Positions 18,430 through 27,138 of a stretch of DNA of 64,000 nucleotides are shown in pieces. How positions within the stretch are numbered: the stretch's first letter is position 1; each line of letters opens with the position of its first letter. The stretch spans positions 3,095,962 to 3,159,961 of the forward strand of contig NZ_LGHP01000001.1 of assembly GCF_001280845.1 (NCBI RefSeq), given 5' to 3'. The stretch comes from Bacillus sp. FJAT-28004. Its GTDB lineage: Bacteria > Bacillota > Bacilli > Paenibacillales > Paenibacillaceae. A model generated the notes under the pieces. That model was not told where the DNA came from and ran no database searches. It saw only the letters and a list, made by a program, of their open reading frames with translations. A program made the translations under genes and the position numbers.

Positions 18430-18783
18430 TTATCTACTTTTTGTTGTGCGACGCGAAGTTGCGGCTACCCGTGATTTTGCGTCGTATTTTTTATTTTTCA
18501 TTCTTGCCTGTTTACTGGATAGGCTGCTGACGGTTGCTTTCGGTCCAAAAAACGAACCAACTACTTTGAAAGTTGGAGGGATCTGTTGAACGAAGCCAAA
18601 CAACTGCTGCATTCTTCCCATCATGGACATGATTCCATCAATACCACCGATTCGACTAAACATAGAACCTGCTCTTTCAAAAGTAGGCTCAAAAGTAGAA
18701 TCAACCGGTTGACTAAAGTCATTAAATGGTTCATCTACAGTAGGAAGAATTGCGCTTATACGAGCTCTTTTTCTTCTTTCCAC
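18430..18783 (-). CDS. hypothetical protein, YqfQ/VrrA-like
   Basis: A 117-residue protein starting at GTG 18783 with AAGGAATG about ten bases upstream. The middle (GGIDGIMSMMGRMQQLFGFV, then QQIPPTFKVVGSFFG) is reminiscent of the YqfQ family of Bacillus spore-associated proteins, followed by a strongly basic Lys/Arg/Ser tail from about residue 90. The family link is from memory and weak. It stands alone and convergent with the MFS gene. Confidence 0.55.
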   Translation of the reverse strand: MERRKRARISAILPTVDEPFNDFSQPVDSTFEPTFERAGSMFSRIGGIDGIMSMMGRMQQLFGFVQQIPPTFKVVGSFFGPKATVSSLSSKQARMKNKKYDAKSRVAATSRRTTKSR

Positions 18784-18937
18784 TTCGAATCACATTCCTT
18801 TTCTTAGTAATGTTGAAATAGGACTACTTCAAAATATGCCAGTCATCCTCTATCGGTATAGTTAATCATCTATAAAGCTTAAATTTGTACCTTTTTAGTT
18901 GACTGTTATTTTAATGACATACTTTGCAGAATCGTTA

Positions 18938-19381
18938 TCATTTTAAAATATCTGCCCAGTTAGGAGGAAAATCACTCTTCTGCGGCCCTTTTACATGCTT
19001 CCAGCTGACCAGCTTTACATTATCCGGATTCACTGGAGATATGTCGAATGTTAATTGATCCTCTCCGACGGGAATGTGCGGACCAATCGTAGGAATGACA
19101 TCAAGTGTAATAGAAAAATGAAAACCTCTAAACCCATTCACGCGCTGTACCTTTTCAACATTCACAAAATAAGGATAGACCTGTGGTGATTCAGTCAATA
19201 TATTCGAATAAATCTCATCTATTTTCTTATCGATATGCGGTAACAGAAACAGCATCAGCATGTCCTGGAACATCAGCTCTTTTGAATCTTGCGGTCGTTC
19301 ATCCATCATAGCCGTACTTGGATCTTGCATTATAATCAGCATTGCAATGAACAGAACAATCGCAACCACTCTTCTTTTCAT
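18938..19381 (-). CDS. DUF3888 domain-containing exported protein
   Basis: ATG at 19381 follows AAGGAG with a 9-base spacer. A signal peptide (MKRRVVAIVLFIAMLIIM) precedes a conserved region: LMLFLLPHIDKKIDEIYSN, VEKVQRVNGFRGFHF and GPHIPVGEDQLTFDI. This matches DUF3888, a small exported family of Bacillales of unknown function. It is monocistronic. Confidence 0.75.
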   Translation of the reverse strand: MKRRVVAIVLFIAMLIIMQDPSTAMMDERPQDSKELMFQDMLMLFLLPHIDKKIDEIYSNILTESPQVYPYFVNVEKVQRVNGFRGFHFSITLDVIPTIGPHIPVGEDQLTFDISPVNPDNVKLVSWKHVKGPQKSDFPPNWADILK

Positions 19382-19631
19382 AGGGCTGAGTCTCCTTAGT
19401 GAACGTTGTGTAAAGTATGCCTAAAGAGATTCTTTTTATGTAAAAGAGTTGTCTTGTGGATAGATCGTTAAGATCGTTAATGTTGACTGTTGTTGCCCCT
19501 AACACATAGTCCTTCATTCAAAACGTGCATAAAACAGAATAAACATGAAATATATTCATTGACAAAGCCGAATATAAACGCATAATATGGAATTGTAACT
19601 GGTTATGATATCCAAAAGGAGGCGATTCGAT

Positions 19632-20405
19632 TTGTTTACTGATGAGCGTCGTGACAAGATTATTGAACTGCTACAGAAAAATGGTCGTGTACTTGCAAAG
19701 GAACTAGCGGATATGTTTGAATTATCGATTGATTCGATCCGAAGAGATCTATCCATTATGGAGGAGAAAGGACTGCTTAAACGTACGCATGGTGGCGCAA
19801 TACCAGCATCTAAAGTTCGCAGCACCCCGCTCCCGCCGGACCTTCGCTACAAAGAGGGGGCACCGCATCAAGATGCAATATCGAAATTAGCAGCCTCTTT
19901 TATACAAGAAAAGGATACTGTTTTTATAGGCAGTGCGGGCATTCATTACGGCATGTTAAAGTTTCTGCCTGACGTACCTTTTACTGTGGTTACGAATGCA
20001 ATAAGAGTGGCTGACGCTTTGAAGGATCGTGAAGCCATTGATGTATATTTGATAGGCGGCAAAGTGAAAAGCTCGGGAAACATTTCCGATACACTCGCTA
20101 ATCAGTTTCTTAGACAATTCACTTTAGACCTATGCTTCGTTACTGGGGGCGGCATTTCCAAAAACGGGGTAAGCACCTCTTCTCCAGAAGTTGCTTCATT
20201 AGGCAGAACGGCGGTGGAAATTTCTAGAAAACGAATTTGCCTAGCCCCTCATGAGAAACTAGGAATCGATTTTTTTGCAAAAGAAGGCCCCATTACCGAT
20301 ATGGATCTATTGATAACCGATAATGAAGCTAGCATAGCTGCCATTGAGGATATTGAGAACAAAGGTGTAAAAGTGTTAATTGCTCAGTCTGCCGAGGTTT
20401 CTTAA
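19632..20405 (+). CDS. DeoR/GlpR-family transcriptional regulator
   Basis: TTG at 19632 is chosen because AGGAGG lies nine bases upstream; an in-frame ATG at 19605 precedes the site. The 257-residue protein has the N-terminal HTH (DERRDKIIELLQKNGRV; LADMFELSIDSIRRDLSIM) with the family's RRDL signature, and a C-terminal sugar-phosphate-isomerase-like sensor (DTVFIGSAGIHYGM, TVVTNAIRVADAL, YLIGGKVKSSGN). It should respond to a phosphorylated sugar. No sugar operon is adjacent, so the target is unknown. Confidence 0.88.
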   Translation: MFTDERRDKIIELLQKNGRVLAKELADMFELSIDSIRRDLSIMEEKGLLKRTHGGAIPASKVRSTPLPPDLRYKEGAPHQDAISKLAASFIQEKDTVFIGSAGIHYGMLKFLPDVPFTVVTNAIRVADALKDREAIDVYLIGGKVKSSGNISDTLANQFLRQFTLDLCFVTGGGISKNGVSTSSPEVASLGRTAVEISRKRICLAPHEKLGIDFFAKEGPITDMDLLITDNEASIAAIEDIENKGVKVLIAQSAEVS

Positions 20406-20478
20406 TCCTTCTTCGATCGGGGCTGCTGCTGCAGCTCCTTCTTCCTAATAATCAACCTAGAGTAGAAGATTGCAAGGA

Positions 20479-21018
20479 TCACTTACGTTTATTTGCATCC
20501 GTGCGAACAATAAATGTAAACTCCTTTGTTTTATCTTCTTTATTGATCAGCCGAAATCCGCGAATGGTTGCACCTGGTTCATAATCGTTAAACTGGGAGC
20601 TAAGAGACGTCCATATATTTTCATTAAGAACAAAGGAGCCCTTTCCCTTATCGAATTCTATAGTCTTGGTGTTTGTCGGTAACGGTTTATATTTAAGCGT
20701 ACCATCCTCTTTCAAAATATAATCCAGTAATTCGTACGCATCTGATTTCTTATCTTTCATTTCAATATGTATCGTTTCACCCAGTTCAACATACGGGACG
20801 GCAGCATCTACCTTACTCATCGCAGATTCAAAAGAAACCGATTCTTTAGAACCAACAGTCCCCGTGTCCTGCGATTTTACAACATATTGGATTTCGGTTT
20901 TCCCTGCTTTGACTGCTATTTCTGATAAACTTTTTGTATTATTTTCATGCTCATTCGTACATGCAGCAATAACAAAAAGTATAGCTAAACAGAAGCTAAC
21001 AACAAATGTTTTTCTCAA
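20479..21018 (-). CDS. hypothetical lipoprotein
   Basis: TTG at 21018 with GGAGGGAAG upstream. A signal peptide ends in the lipobox VIAAC (Cys near residue 20), followed by a polar mature protein of about 160 residues rich in Lys, Asp and Thr. I recognise no domain. It is convergent with the DeoR gene. Confidence 0.75.
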   Translation of the reverse strand: MRKTFVVSFCLAILFVIAACTNEHENNTKSLSEIAVKAGKTEIQYVVKSQDTGTVGSKESVSFESAMSKVDAAVPYVELGETIHIEMKDKKSDAYELLDYILKEDGTLKYKPLPTNTKTIEFDKGKGSFVLNENIWTSLSSQFNDYEPGATIRGFRLINKEDKTKEFTFIVRTDANKRK

Positions 21019-21122
21019 CTACTTCCCTCCCTCTTATTTCCAAATAATCACAATAGTTCAGACGATTCAGTTGAACCTTTTGTTTCAATCTTTGACTGTT
21101 TTGTCATATAATCTGCACAAAA

Positions 21123-21162
21123 AAGCAGCTGCAGTTTAAAACTCAACAACTGCCGCTGCCTT
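21123..21162 (-). terminator. intrinsic terminator after the sulfotransferase operon
   Basis: On the minus strand GCAGCGGCAG and CTGCAGCTGC form a ten-base stem with one mismatch, followed by TTTTTT. It lies 30 bases beyond the stop of the sulfotransferase gene. Confidence 0.75.
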
Positions 21163-21191
21163 TAAAAATAAGTATCCTCAATTAATCGCGA

Positions 21192-21914
21192 TCACCACGC
21201 TTTTGTTTCCCAATCAGCTTGCCGCTCTTGACGGTAGCGCTGCACCCACTGCTCTGCGACATCATCAGCTAACTTGTCAAAAGCAGGCGGAGCAACTTTT
21301 ACTGATTCAGCCCGGATGTTCAGAAACTCTAGTACCTTCCGTACTGTCGCATCATATTCGAGGATAAAATCTTCATAAACGATCGTCAGTGGAACGATCC
21401 CTTCTTCCGAGAAGAAGTCCTCCATCGCAGCTTCCCGAAGCGAGCTTTCGATGTACAAATGGTTGATGGCATCAAAATTATACTTATCGGCAATATCATG
21501 CTCTTGCGGCTTTTGACCATGCTGCCTATGCCACTCCCCCGATACAATCGCTCGCCACCAGGATACGGCTAATCGCACCTTGTTTCTTCTTGTCATATAG
21601 ATGTGCTTATTGCAATTTGGAAAAGCTGCACGCCAGACGCTTGCTTTTGTCGCTGTCTCTGGCAATTGAAAAATGTTTCGAAATGCAGTAATCCACTCGG
21701 CATTTAAACTCGTCTTCAAACCAAAAACACCATTGGACGAAGTGCCATCCTTCCACATCTGCTCCATTTGTTCCAGCGTCATCGTCTTGGGGTCTTTGGA
21801 AAGCAGCCATTCCCCAGGATCTCCAGCTACTCCAGTTGATGAAAGAGCCTCGTTCAGCAGGGTACTCCCTGTTCGCTGTGAAAACCATATCGTATAACTT
21901 TGTTCCGGTATCAT
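21192..21914 (-). CDS. Stf0-type sulfotransferase
   Basis: A 240-residue protein. The N-terminus YTIWFSQRTGSTLLNEAL carries the 5'-phosphosulfate loop (QRTGSTLL), and SSTGVAGDPGEWL and FGLKTSLN are typical of the Stf0 family, known for trehalose 2-sulfotransferase in mycobacteria. It would move sulfate from PAPS to a hydroxyl of a sugar or lipid. An APS kinase gene lies 23 bases upstream on the same strand, so donor supply and transfer appear to be encoded together. Confidence 0.85.
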   Translation of the reverse strand: MIPEQSYTIWFSQRTGSTLLNEALSSTGVAGDPGEWLLSKDPKTMTLEQMEQMWKDGTSSNGVFGLKTSLNAEWITAFRNIFQLPETATKASVWRAAFPNCNKHIYMTRRNKVRLAVSWWRAIVSGEWHRQHGQKPQEHDIADKYNFDAINHLYIESSLREAAMEDFFSEEGIVPLTIVYEDFILEYDATVRKVLEFLNIRAESVKVAPPAFDKLADDVAEQWVQRYRQERQADWETKAW

Positions 21915-21937
21915 TCGTATATCACCCTTTCTATATT

Positions 21938-22501
21938 CTATGTATTGTTCAATCGGGATTCGATGTACGCAACAAGCGCTTTTATAGAATCATCTACGTT
22001 ATGCCGTTCCGTGTCGATGATCATATCAGGCTGCATGGGCGGCTCATAGGGAGAATCGATTCCCGTAAAATCCTTTATTTCTCCGGATCTAGCTCTGCGA
22101 TACAACCCTTTTGGATCACGTTGTTCACATGCCTCCAGCGAGCATTTTACATAAACTTCAGCAAAATCATTTGGTTTAAACCGTTGCTTGATCTGTTTTC
22201 GGAACGATTCATAGGGGGAAATCATCGGCACAAGGACGACAAAACCCTTTTCTAGGAACATGTCCGCAACTTCCATAGCACGACGCATATTTTCCAATCG
22301 AGCCTCTTCCGTAAACCCAAGATCACGATTCAAGCCTAGCCGTAACCGATCGCCGTCAATGATGACGCATCTGATCTCACGCCTGAGCAGTTCACTCTCC
22401 GCCCCGCATGCGAGCGTCGTTTTGCCCGAACCGGATAACCCCGTTAGCCAGAAAATCGCTCCGTTATGACCATTCCACTTTTCCCAACTCGTCCTCTGCA
22501 T
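21938..22501 (-). CDS. cysC: adenylyl-sulfate kinase
   Basis: ATG at 22501 follows AAAGGAG with a 9-base spacer. The 187-residue protein has the P-loop GLSGSGKTT, the DGDRLRLGLNRDLGF motif, NMRRAMEVADMFLEKG, and CEQRDPKGLYRRAR followed by FTGIDSPYEPP, all characteristic of APS kinases. It phosphorylates adenylyl sulfate to PAPS. The pairing with a sulfotransferase, without ATP sulfurylase or PAPS reductase, points to sulfation rather than cysteine synthesis. Confidence 0.92.
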   Translation of the reverse strand: MQRTSWEKWNGHNGAIFWLTGLSGSGKTTLACGAESELLRREIRCVIIDGDRLRLGLNRDLGFTEEARLENMRRAMEVADMFLEKGFVVLVPMISPYESFRKQIKQRFKPNDFAEVYVKCSLEACEQRDPKGLYRRARSGEIKDFTGIDSPYEPPMQPDMIIDTERHNVDDSIKALVAYIESRLNNT

Positions 22502-22653
22502 CACAGCATTCTCCTTTCTATGTGGAGCTGCAGCCCACCATTTCATCTATTTGTTTCTAGTATAGAAAATTGGGATGTATACGGGCAAGGTAATGATTCA
22601 TTATAGCCGTTTATGAGAGAGATACTTCCACCACTTTCAAGCCAAACTGAAAT

Positions 22654-22683
22654 AGCGCGCACCGATTGGTATCGGCACGCGCT
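22654..22683. repeat. imperfect hairpin downstream of the esterase gene
   Basis: AGCGCG and CGCGCT flank an inner ACCGAT/ATCGG pairing, giving an interrupted stem of about 11 bp. There is no T run. It lies 84 bases beyond the esterase stop on its transcript and may end it weakly. Confidence 0.35.
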
Positions 22684-22766
22684 GTCAGCGATATAGTAAA
22701 TAATCTTACTCAGGAAATGAGCCTCCAAGGTCCATTCTGACCATTGGAGACAGTTCCTTTAATTAT

Positions 22767-23705
22767 TTATGGATTAAGTGCTCTCGCAATTGCGTCCACA
22801 TAGCTTTGGCTAGCTCGCTGGCTCACTTCCGCTTGTGGAACGATTACTTCAAAGCTGTGAAAACTGCCGGGATATAAATGAAATTCGACGTCTACACCTG
22901 CTTCCGCTAGGCGTGTGACATATTCGATCGTTTCATCTCGGAAAAGATCGAGCTGGCCTATGCATGTATAGGTCGGCGGCAACCCCGCCAAGTTTTCCAC
23001 CCTTGCCGGCACAGCATGTGAAGATACTTCGCTGTCTTCAGTACGCTCGCCTAAGTACATGTTCCAGGCCGCCAAATTATTCGTCCGGTTCCAGGTTGCA
23101 TTATCGGCCGTAATCTCATAACTTGATGCCGTAATATTGCGGTCGTCGAGCATCGGATACAGCGGCATTTGGAAGATGAGGGCTGGTCCGCCTTTGTCAC
23201 GAGCCATTATTGCAAGCGCTGCGGTTAGACCGCCGCCCCCGCTTGCACCGGCAATTGCTACCCGATTCAAATCGATGCCCAGCGAATCAGCTTCGTCCGT
23301 CATCCACGTCAAACCGGCATAACAGTCATTGATGGCAGCTGGATAGGGAAACTCAGGGGCAAGTCGATAATCGACAGAAACGACGACACAATTAGCCGCT
23401 TGCACGAATCGTTCGCACAAAGCGTCGTCCATATCAGGATGCCCCATCACATAACCTCCCCCATGAATCCACAGCATGGCAGGAAGCTTAGCACCCGTTC
23501 GCCCGGCTGGTTCGTAAATTTTGACCAGTATCTCGCCTGCTACACTCGGAATCATCCGACTTGTCGTATGTACATGTTCCGACTTCTCAATCGGAGAACT
23601 CGCCAACAAACTTCTGCTCCACTCTAAATTTTCCTCCAGTTGAAAACCAGGAAACTGTGCTAATACGGGCCTTAATTCCGGCAATACTCGACTTTCAAAA
23701 CTCAT
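22767..23705 (-). CDS. alpha/beta hydrolase, hormone-sensitive-lipase (HSL) type esterase
   Basis: ATG at 23705 has AGGAGG seven bases upstream. The 312-residue protein has the HSL oxyanion motif HGGGYVMGHP, the nucleophile elbow GASGGGG (Ser near residue 155), and later Asp (LDLFRDET) and His (GSFHSFE) that complete the triad. It is cytoplasmic and would hydrolyse short-chain acyl esters. It follows the flavin oxidoreductase gene with a 62-base gap. Confidence 0.9.
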   Translation of the reverse strand: MSFESRVLPELRPVLAQFPGFQLEENLEWSRSLLASSPIEKSEHVHTTSRMIPSVAGEILVKIYEPAGRTGAKLPAMLWIHGGGYVMGHPDMDDALCERFVQAANCVVVSVDYRLAPEFPYPAAINDCYAGLTWMTDEADSLGIDLNRVAIAGASGGGGLTAALAIMARDKGGPALIFQMPLYPMLDDRNITASSYEITADNATWNRTNNLAAWNMYLGERTEDSEVSSHAVPARVENLAGLPPTYTCIGQLDLFRDETIEYVTRLAEAGVDVEFHLYPGSFHSFEVIVPQAEVSQRASQSYVDAIARALNP

Positions 23706-23767
23706 GAGATTTCCTCCTAAAATTAAATTTATTTTCGGATACATTGTAGTTAATAACTACAATTGAA

Positions 23768-24829
23768 TTATGATTCTTTTTCCATCTCAGCTTCCCACTT
23801 GGCTATTTCCTCTCGAACCCGGGGCGCTACCTCTGTGCCTAGCAACTCAATGGCTCTCATCACTTGGTCATGCGGCATAGTGCTTAAAGGCACATACATC
23901 ATAAAGCGTGTAACGCCTACATTTTTACGAAGATGAATGATCTTTTGGGCAACAGTCTCCGGATCACCAACATAAAGTGCTCCTTCAAAGCTGCGGGCTG
24001 CGTCAAAGCTGGAACGATCATAATGCGCCCAGCCCCGCTCTTTGCCGAGTTTATTCATACCTGCTTGAGTAGAAGGGAAAAATGTATCTGCCGCTAGATC
24101 CGTATTCTCTGCAACAAAACCTATGGAATGAGACCCAACTTTAAGGCGCGATTCGTCATGGCCAGCGTGCGCAGCCGCTTTCTTATAAAGCTGAACGAGC
24201 GGCTCAAATTGCATCGGACTTCCACCAATGATCGCCAGCATCAGTGGCAATCCTAACAGACCTGCACGGATTGCAGAGTCCCGATTGCCCCCACTGCCAA
24301 CCCATATCGGTAAAGAATTCTGAACAGGCCGTGGATAAACGCCTAAATCATTAATCGCTGGCCGATGCCCGCCCTTCCATGTTACTTTTTCGGACCCTCG
24401 TATTTTTAGAAGCAATTCCAAATGTTCCTCGAACAGCTCATCATAGTCATTCAAATCACAGCCAAACAGTGGAAAAGATTCGATAAAGGAACCCCGGCCA
24501 GCCATAATCTCCGCACGTCCATTTGAAATACCATCGAGCGAAGCAAAATCCTGAAAAACACGTACCGGGTCAGATGAAGAAAGCACCGTTACTGCACTCG
24601 TTAGCTTAATCCGTTTCGTTTGTGATGCAGCCGCAGCCAGCACAACTGCTGGTGAAGATGCTGCATAATCCTTCCGATGATGCTCACCTACACCAAACAC
24701 ATCAAGTCCCACCTGATCGGCAAGGACAATTTCCTCAACAACTTCACGCAATCGCTGTGCGTGACTTATCACTACACCAGTCTGCATATCCGGTTTTGTT
24801 TCTACAAACGAAGTTATACCTATCTCCAT
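23768..24829 (-). CDS. LLM-class flavin-dependent oxidoreductase (luciferase-like monooxygenase)
   Basis: ATG at 24829 has GGAGAG seven bases upstream. The 353-residue protein has the bacterial luciferase-like TIM barrel: DVFGVGEHHRKDYAASSPAV near 45-65, ITSAVTVLSSSDPVRVFQDF, and PIWVGSGGNRDSAIRAG for the flavin phosphate site. It would use FMNH2 (or F420) to oxidise an unknown substrate. It lies between an MFS exporter and an esterase on one strand, possibly a detoxification unit controlled by the divergent TetR. Confidence 0.87.
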   Translation of the reverse strand: MEIGITSFVETKPDMQTGVVISHAQRLREVVEEIVLADQVGLDVFGVGEHHRKDYAASSPAVVLAAAASQTKRIKLTSAVTVLSSSDPVRVFQDFASLDGISNGRAEIMAGRGSFIESFPLFGCDLNDYDELFEEHLELLLKIRGSEKVTWKGGHRPAINDLGVYPRPVQNSLPIWVGSGGNRDSAIRAGLLGLPLMLAIIGGSPMQFEPLVQLYKKAAAHAGHDESRLKVGSHSIGFVAENTDLAADTFFPSTQAGMNKLGKERGWAHYDRSSFDAARSFEGALYVGDPETVAQKIIHLRKNVGVTRFMMYVPLSTMPHDQVMRAIELLGTEVAPRVREEIAKWEAEMEKES

Positions 24830-24864
24830 GGCCAATCTCTCCTATTCAAATGGTTATATAAGTT

Positions 24865-26142
24865 TTATTTTAATGTGGCAGCGGTAGCGCGGTTGGTCAT
24901 TGCCCAAAACAGAAGCGCTAAAGCACTAACAGAAGCCCCGAGCAAGCATACTCCGTCCCAGCCATAACGTGCATAGATAAGGGTCGATGAGATTGAACCG
25001 ACGGCACTTCCAATGGAATAAAAAACCATGTATCCAGATGCAAGCCGACTGCGAGCCTCCGCACGTAATGCGAAAATCATACTTTGATTCGTGACATGCA
25101 CGGCCTGCACAGCCAAATCAAGCAGAACAATGCCAATGACCAAGGCGAACAGCGACCGTTCTGTGTAGCTGATTGGCAACCAAGATAGCAGCAATAGAAT
25201 CAAAGCTATACCTGTCGTTCTCTGTCCGTAACCTCGATCGGCTAGCCGCCCCGCCCGTGCTGCAGCTAACGCTCCAACAACTCCTACGAGGCCAAACGCC
25301 CCTATTGCAGTGTGCGAAAGAGATAATGGCGGTGCGCTAAGAGGCAGTACTAATGAAGTCCACAATATGCTGAAAGCCGCAAAAATCAACATAGCCAAAA
25401 TAGCGCGGATGCGTAAAACTCTCTCTTGGACGAGCAACATAAACACCGACTTAAGCAGCTCTGCATAGGACAGTGATTTTACCTCCCGCTTAACACTTGG
25501 CAATACCTTAAATAAGGCATAAACCACAAGAAGCATCAATGCTGCAGAGAATAGATAAACGGAACGCCAACCCGCAAGATCAGTTAATACTCCTGCAATG
25601 GTTCGAGCAAGAAGGATGCCAATTACAATTCCGCTTGTTACCATGCCAACGACACGTCCTCTTTCGGCAGGGGCAGCCATTGTCGCTGCAAACGCCACAA
25701 GAGTCTGCGTTACAACAGCAAGTAGTCCCACCATAGCCATACCTGCGAAAAGCACCATGCTGGAGGAGGCAATGCCAACGATAATTAGAGCTATCACGGA
25801 TAATAACATTTGACCGATAATCAGTCGGCGCTGGTTCAGTAAATCTCCAAGCGGTACTAGCAACAACAGTCCCAATCCATAAAAAATTTGGGTGATTGTA
25901 ATCAAAATGCCAATGGTTGAATAGTCAATACCAAACTCAATCGACAGATTATTAAGCAGCGGCTGTGCGTAGTAGATATTGGCAACAGACATCCCGCAAG
26001 CAACCGCAAACAATAGTGTCACATATCGAGACATGGAAGAAGCATGAACGGAATCAAAATGGATAAGCGCCCCTTGTGACGAATTCACCTTTACATTGTT
26101 ATTGACTACTGCTTTTTCTCTAACCTTTTCTATTTGGAACAC
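24865..26142 (-). CDS. MFS transporter (YgaY/NepI-like)
   Basis: A 425-residue protein with 12 membrane segments after a soluble N-terminus of about 35 residues. FAVACGMSVANIYYAQPLLN and the loop LGDLLNQRRLIIGQ are typical of the YgaY subfamily. The start is uncertain: GTG at 26142 overlaps AGGAG. It is divergent from a TetR gene, and two copies of an operator-like motif lie between them, so it is probably a regulated efflux pump. The flavin oxidoreductase begins 35 bases downstream. Confidence 0.86.
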   Translation of the reverse strand: MFQIEKVREKAVVNNNVKVNSSQGALIHFDSVHASSMSRYVTLLFAVACGMSVANIYYAQPLLNNLSIEFGIDYSTIGILITITQIFYGLGLLLLVPLGDLLNQRRLIIGQMLLSVIALIIVGIASSSMVLFAGMAMVGLLAVVTQTLVAFAATMAAPAERGRVVGMVTSGIVIGILLARTIAGVLTDLAGWRSVYLFSAALMLLVVYALFKVLPSVKREVKSLSYAELLKSVFMLLVQERVLRIRAILAMLIFAAFSILWTSLVLPLSAPPLSLSHTAIGAFGLVGVVGALAAARAGRLADRGYGQRTTGIALILLLLSWLPISYTERSLFALVIGIVLLDLAVQAVHVTNQSMIFALRAEARSRLASGYMVFYSIGSAVGSISSTLIYARYGWDGVCLLGASVSALALLFWAMTNRATAATLK

Positions 26143-26180
26143 TCCTTTCTAAATTCATTTTCAATACCGAGCTTAATATC

Positions 26181-26198
26181 ATACCGATCAGTACGTTA
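26181..26198. promoter_or_regulatory. TetR operator copy near the MFS gene
   Basis: ATACCGATCAGTACGTTA fits the shared consensus ATACCRATYRGTACGTWA. It is nested in a wider inverted repeat ACCGAGCT..AGCTCGGT (26166-26209) close to the MFS start. Confidence 0.6.
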
Positions 26199-26345
26199 TT
26201 CAGCTCGGTAAATATAGCTCATATAAACTATTCCTGTCAATGAAAATATTAGATATACTTGGTTTTAGTTTGAAATCCGATTTTTATTTGTTGAAAAATC
26301 CGTCATATATTTGACAATGTAAACCGCAAAATATAAAATAATAAT

Positions 26346-26363
26346 ATACCAATTGGTACGTAA
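26346..26363. promoter_or_regulatory. TetR operator copy near the TetR gene
   Basis: ATACCAATTGGTACGTAA contains the perfect palindrome TACCAATTGGTA and matches the copy at 26181 in 14 of 18 bases, with the differences at the centre and the end. It lies 64 bases before the regulator's start codon. Confidence 0.65.
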
Positions 26364-26426
26364 ATGAAGATAGTTGGCTTTACATTTGAATCGTTGGAAA
26401 ATTAAGAGTAACGAGAGGTTTTGACT

Positions 26427-27029
26427 ATGGGAAGAACCCGCGAGTTTGACGAAGAAAAAGTATTAGAAGCAGCTATGCAGCTATTTTGGGAGAAGGGATA
26501 TGAGGCTACCTCATTAAGCGATTTAACTTCCAAAATGGGAATTCAACGACCTAGTATATACTCGGCTTTTGGTGATAAAAAAGAGTTATTCGAAGCTGCG
26601 CTGCGCAAATACACGATGTCGCGCGCATCTCTTATCCGGACTAGACTTCAGAACCATCCTACTGTAAAAGAAGCATTTCGCACTTTTTTTGAAGGTATAG
26701 TTGCAGAGGAATATGCAGAAGATCGCAGCCGAGGCTGCTTTTGCATCAATACCATGGTCGAACTTGCACCACATGATGAGAAATTTGAAGTTCTTACAAG
26801 GGAACATCAAATGTACCTATCGGTCATCTTTCAAGAAACGATTGAACGAGGTATACAATCAGGTGAGCTCGAAATCGAGGTAAGCGCGAAGGCTTTATCG
26901 CAGTCGCTAATCGTATCGTTAATTGGATTAACCGTAATCATGAAAGCTCGTCCAGAACGATCATTTATTGATAATACGATAGATGTGATACTTACACAGC
27001 TTAAGGAAGCTCCAGTCCGAGGCAAGTAG
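26427..27029 (+). CDS. TetR/AcrR-family regulator
   Basis: ATG at 26427 has GAGAGG eight bases upstream. The 200-residue protein has GRTREFDEEKVLEAAMQLFW and an HTH SLSDLTSKMGIQRPSIYSAF, the form seen in the AcrR/YxaF-like branch. The ligand domain includes RGCFCINTMVELAP, typical of that branch. It is divergent from the MFS/oxidoreductase/esterase row and is its likely repressor. Confidence 0.9.
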   Translation: MGRTREFDEEKVLEAAMQLFWEKGYEATSLSDLTSKMGIQRPSIYSAFGDKKELFEAALRKYTMSRASLIRTRLQNHPTVKEAFRTFFEGIVAEEYAEDRSRGCFCINTMVELAPHDEKFEVLTREHQMYLSVIFQETIERGIQSGELEIEVSAKALSQSLIVSLIGLTVIMKARPERSFIDNTIDVILTQLKEAPVRGK

Positions 27030-27051
27030 TCCGGGCCGCGTAAATAAATAT

Positions 27052-27083
27052 GAAGCCCACTGACCTATTGGTCGGTGGGCTTC
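27052..27083 (+). terminator. hairpin after the TetR gene
   Basis: GAAGCCCACTGACC and GGTCGGTGGGCTTC form a 14-bp stem with one mismatch around TATT. The T run is poor, so termination efficiency is uncertain. Confidence 0.6.
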
Positions 27084-27138
27084 AGCACGCAAAAATATCA
27101 ATTCATTACTGCTCCCTGCCTCCACGCCATCGCGCTTG

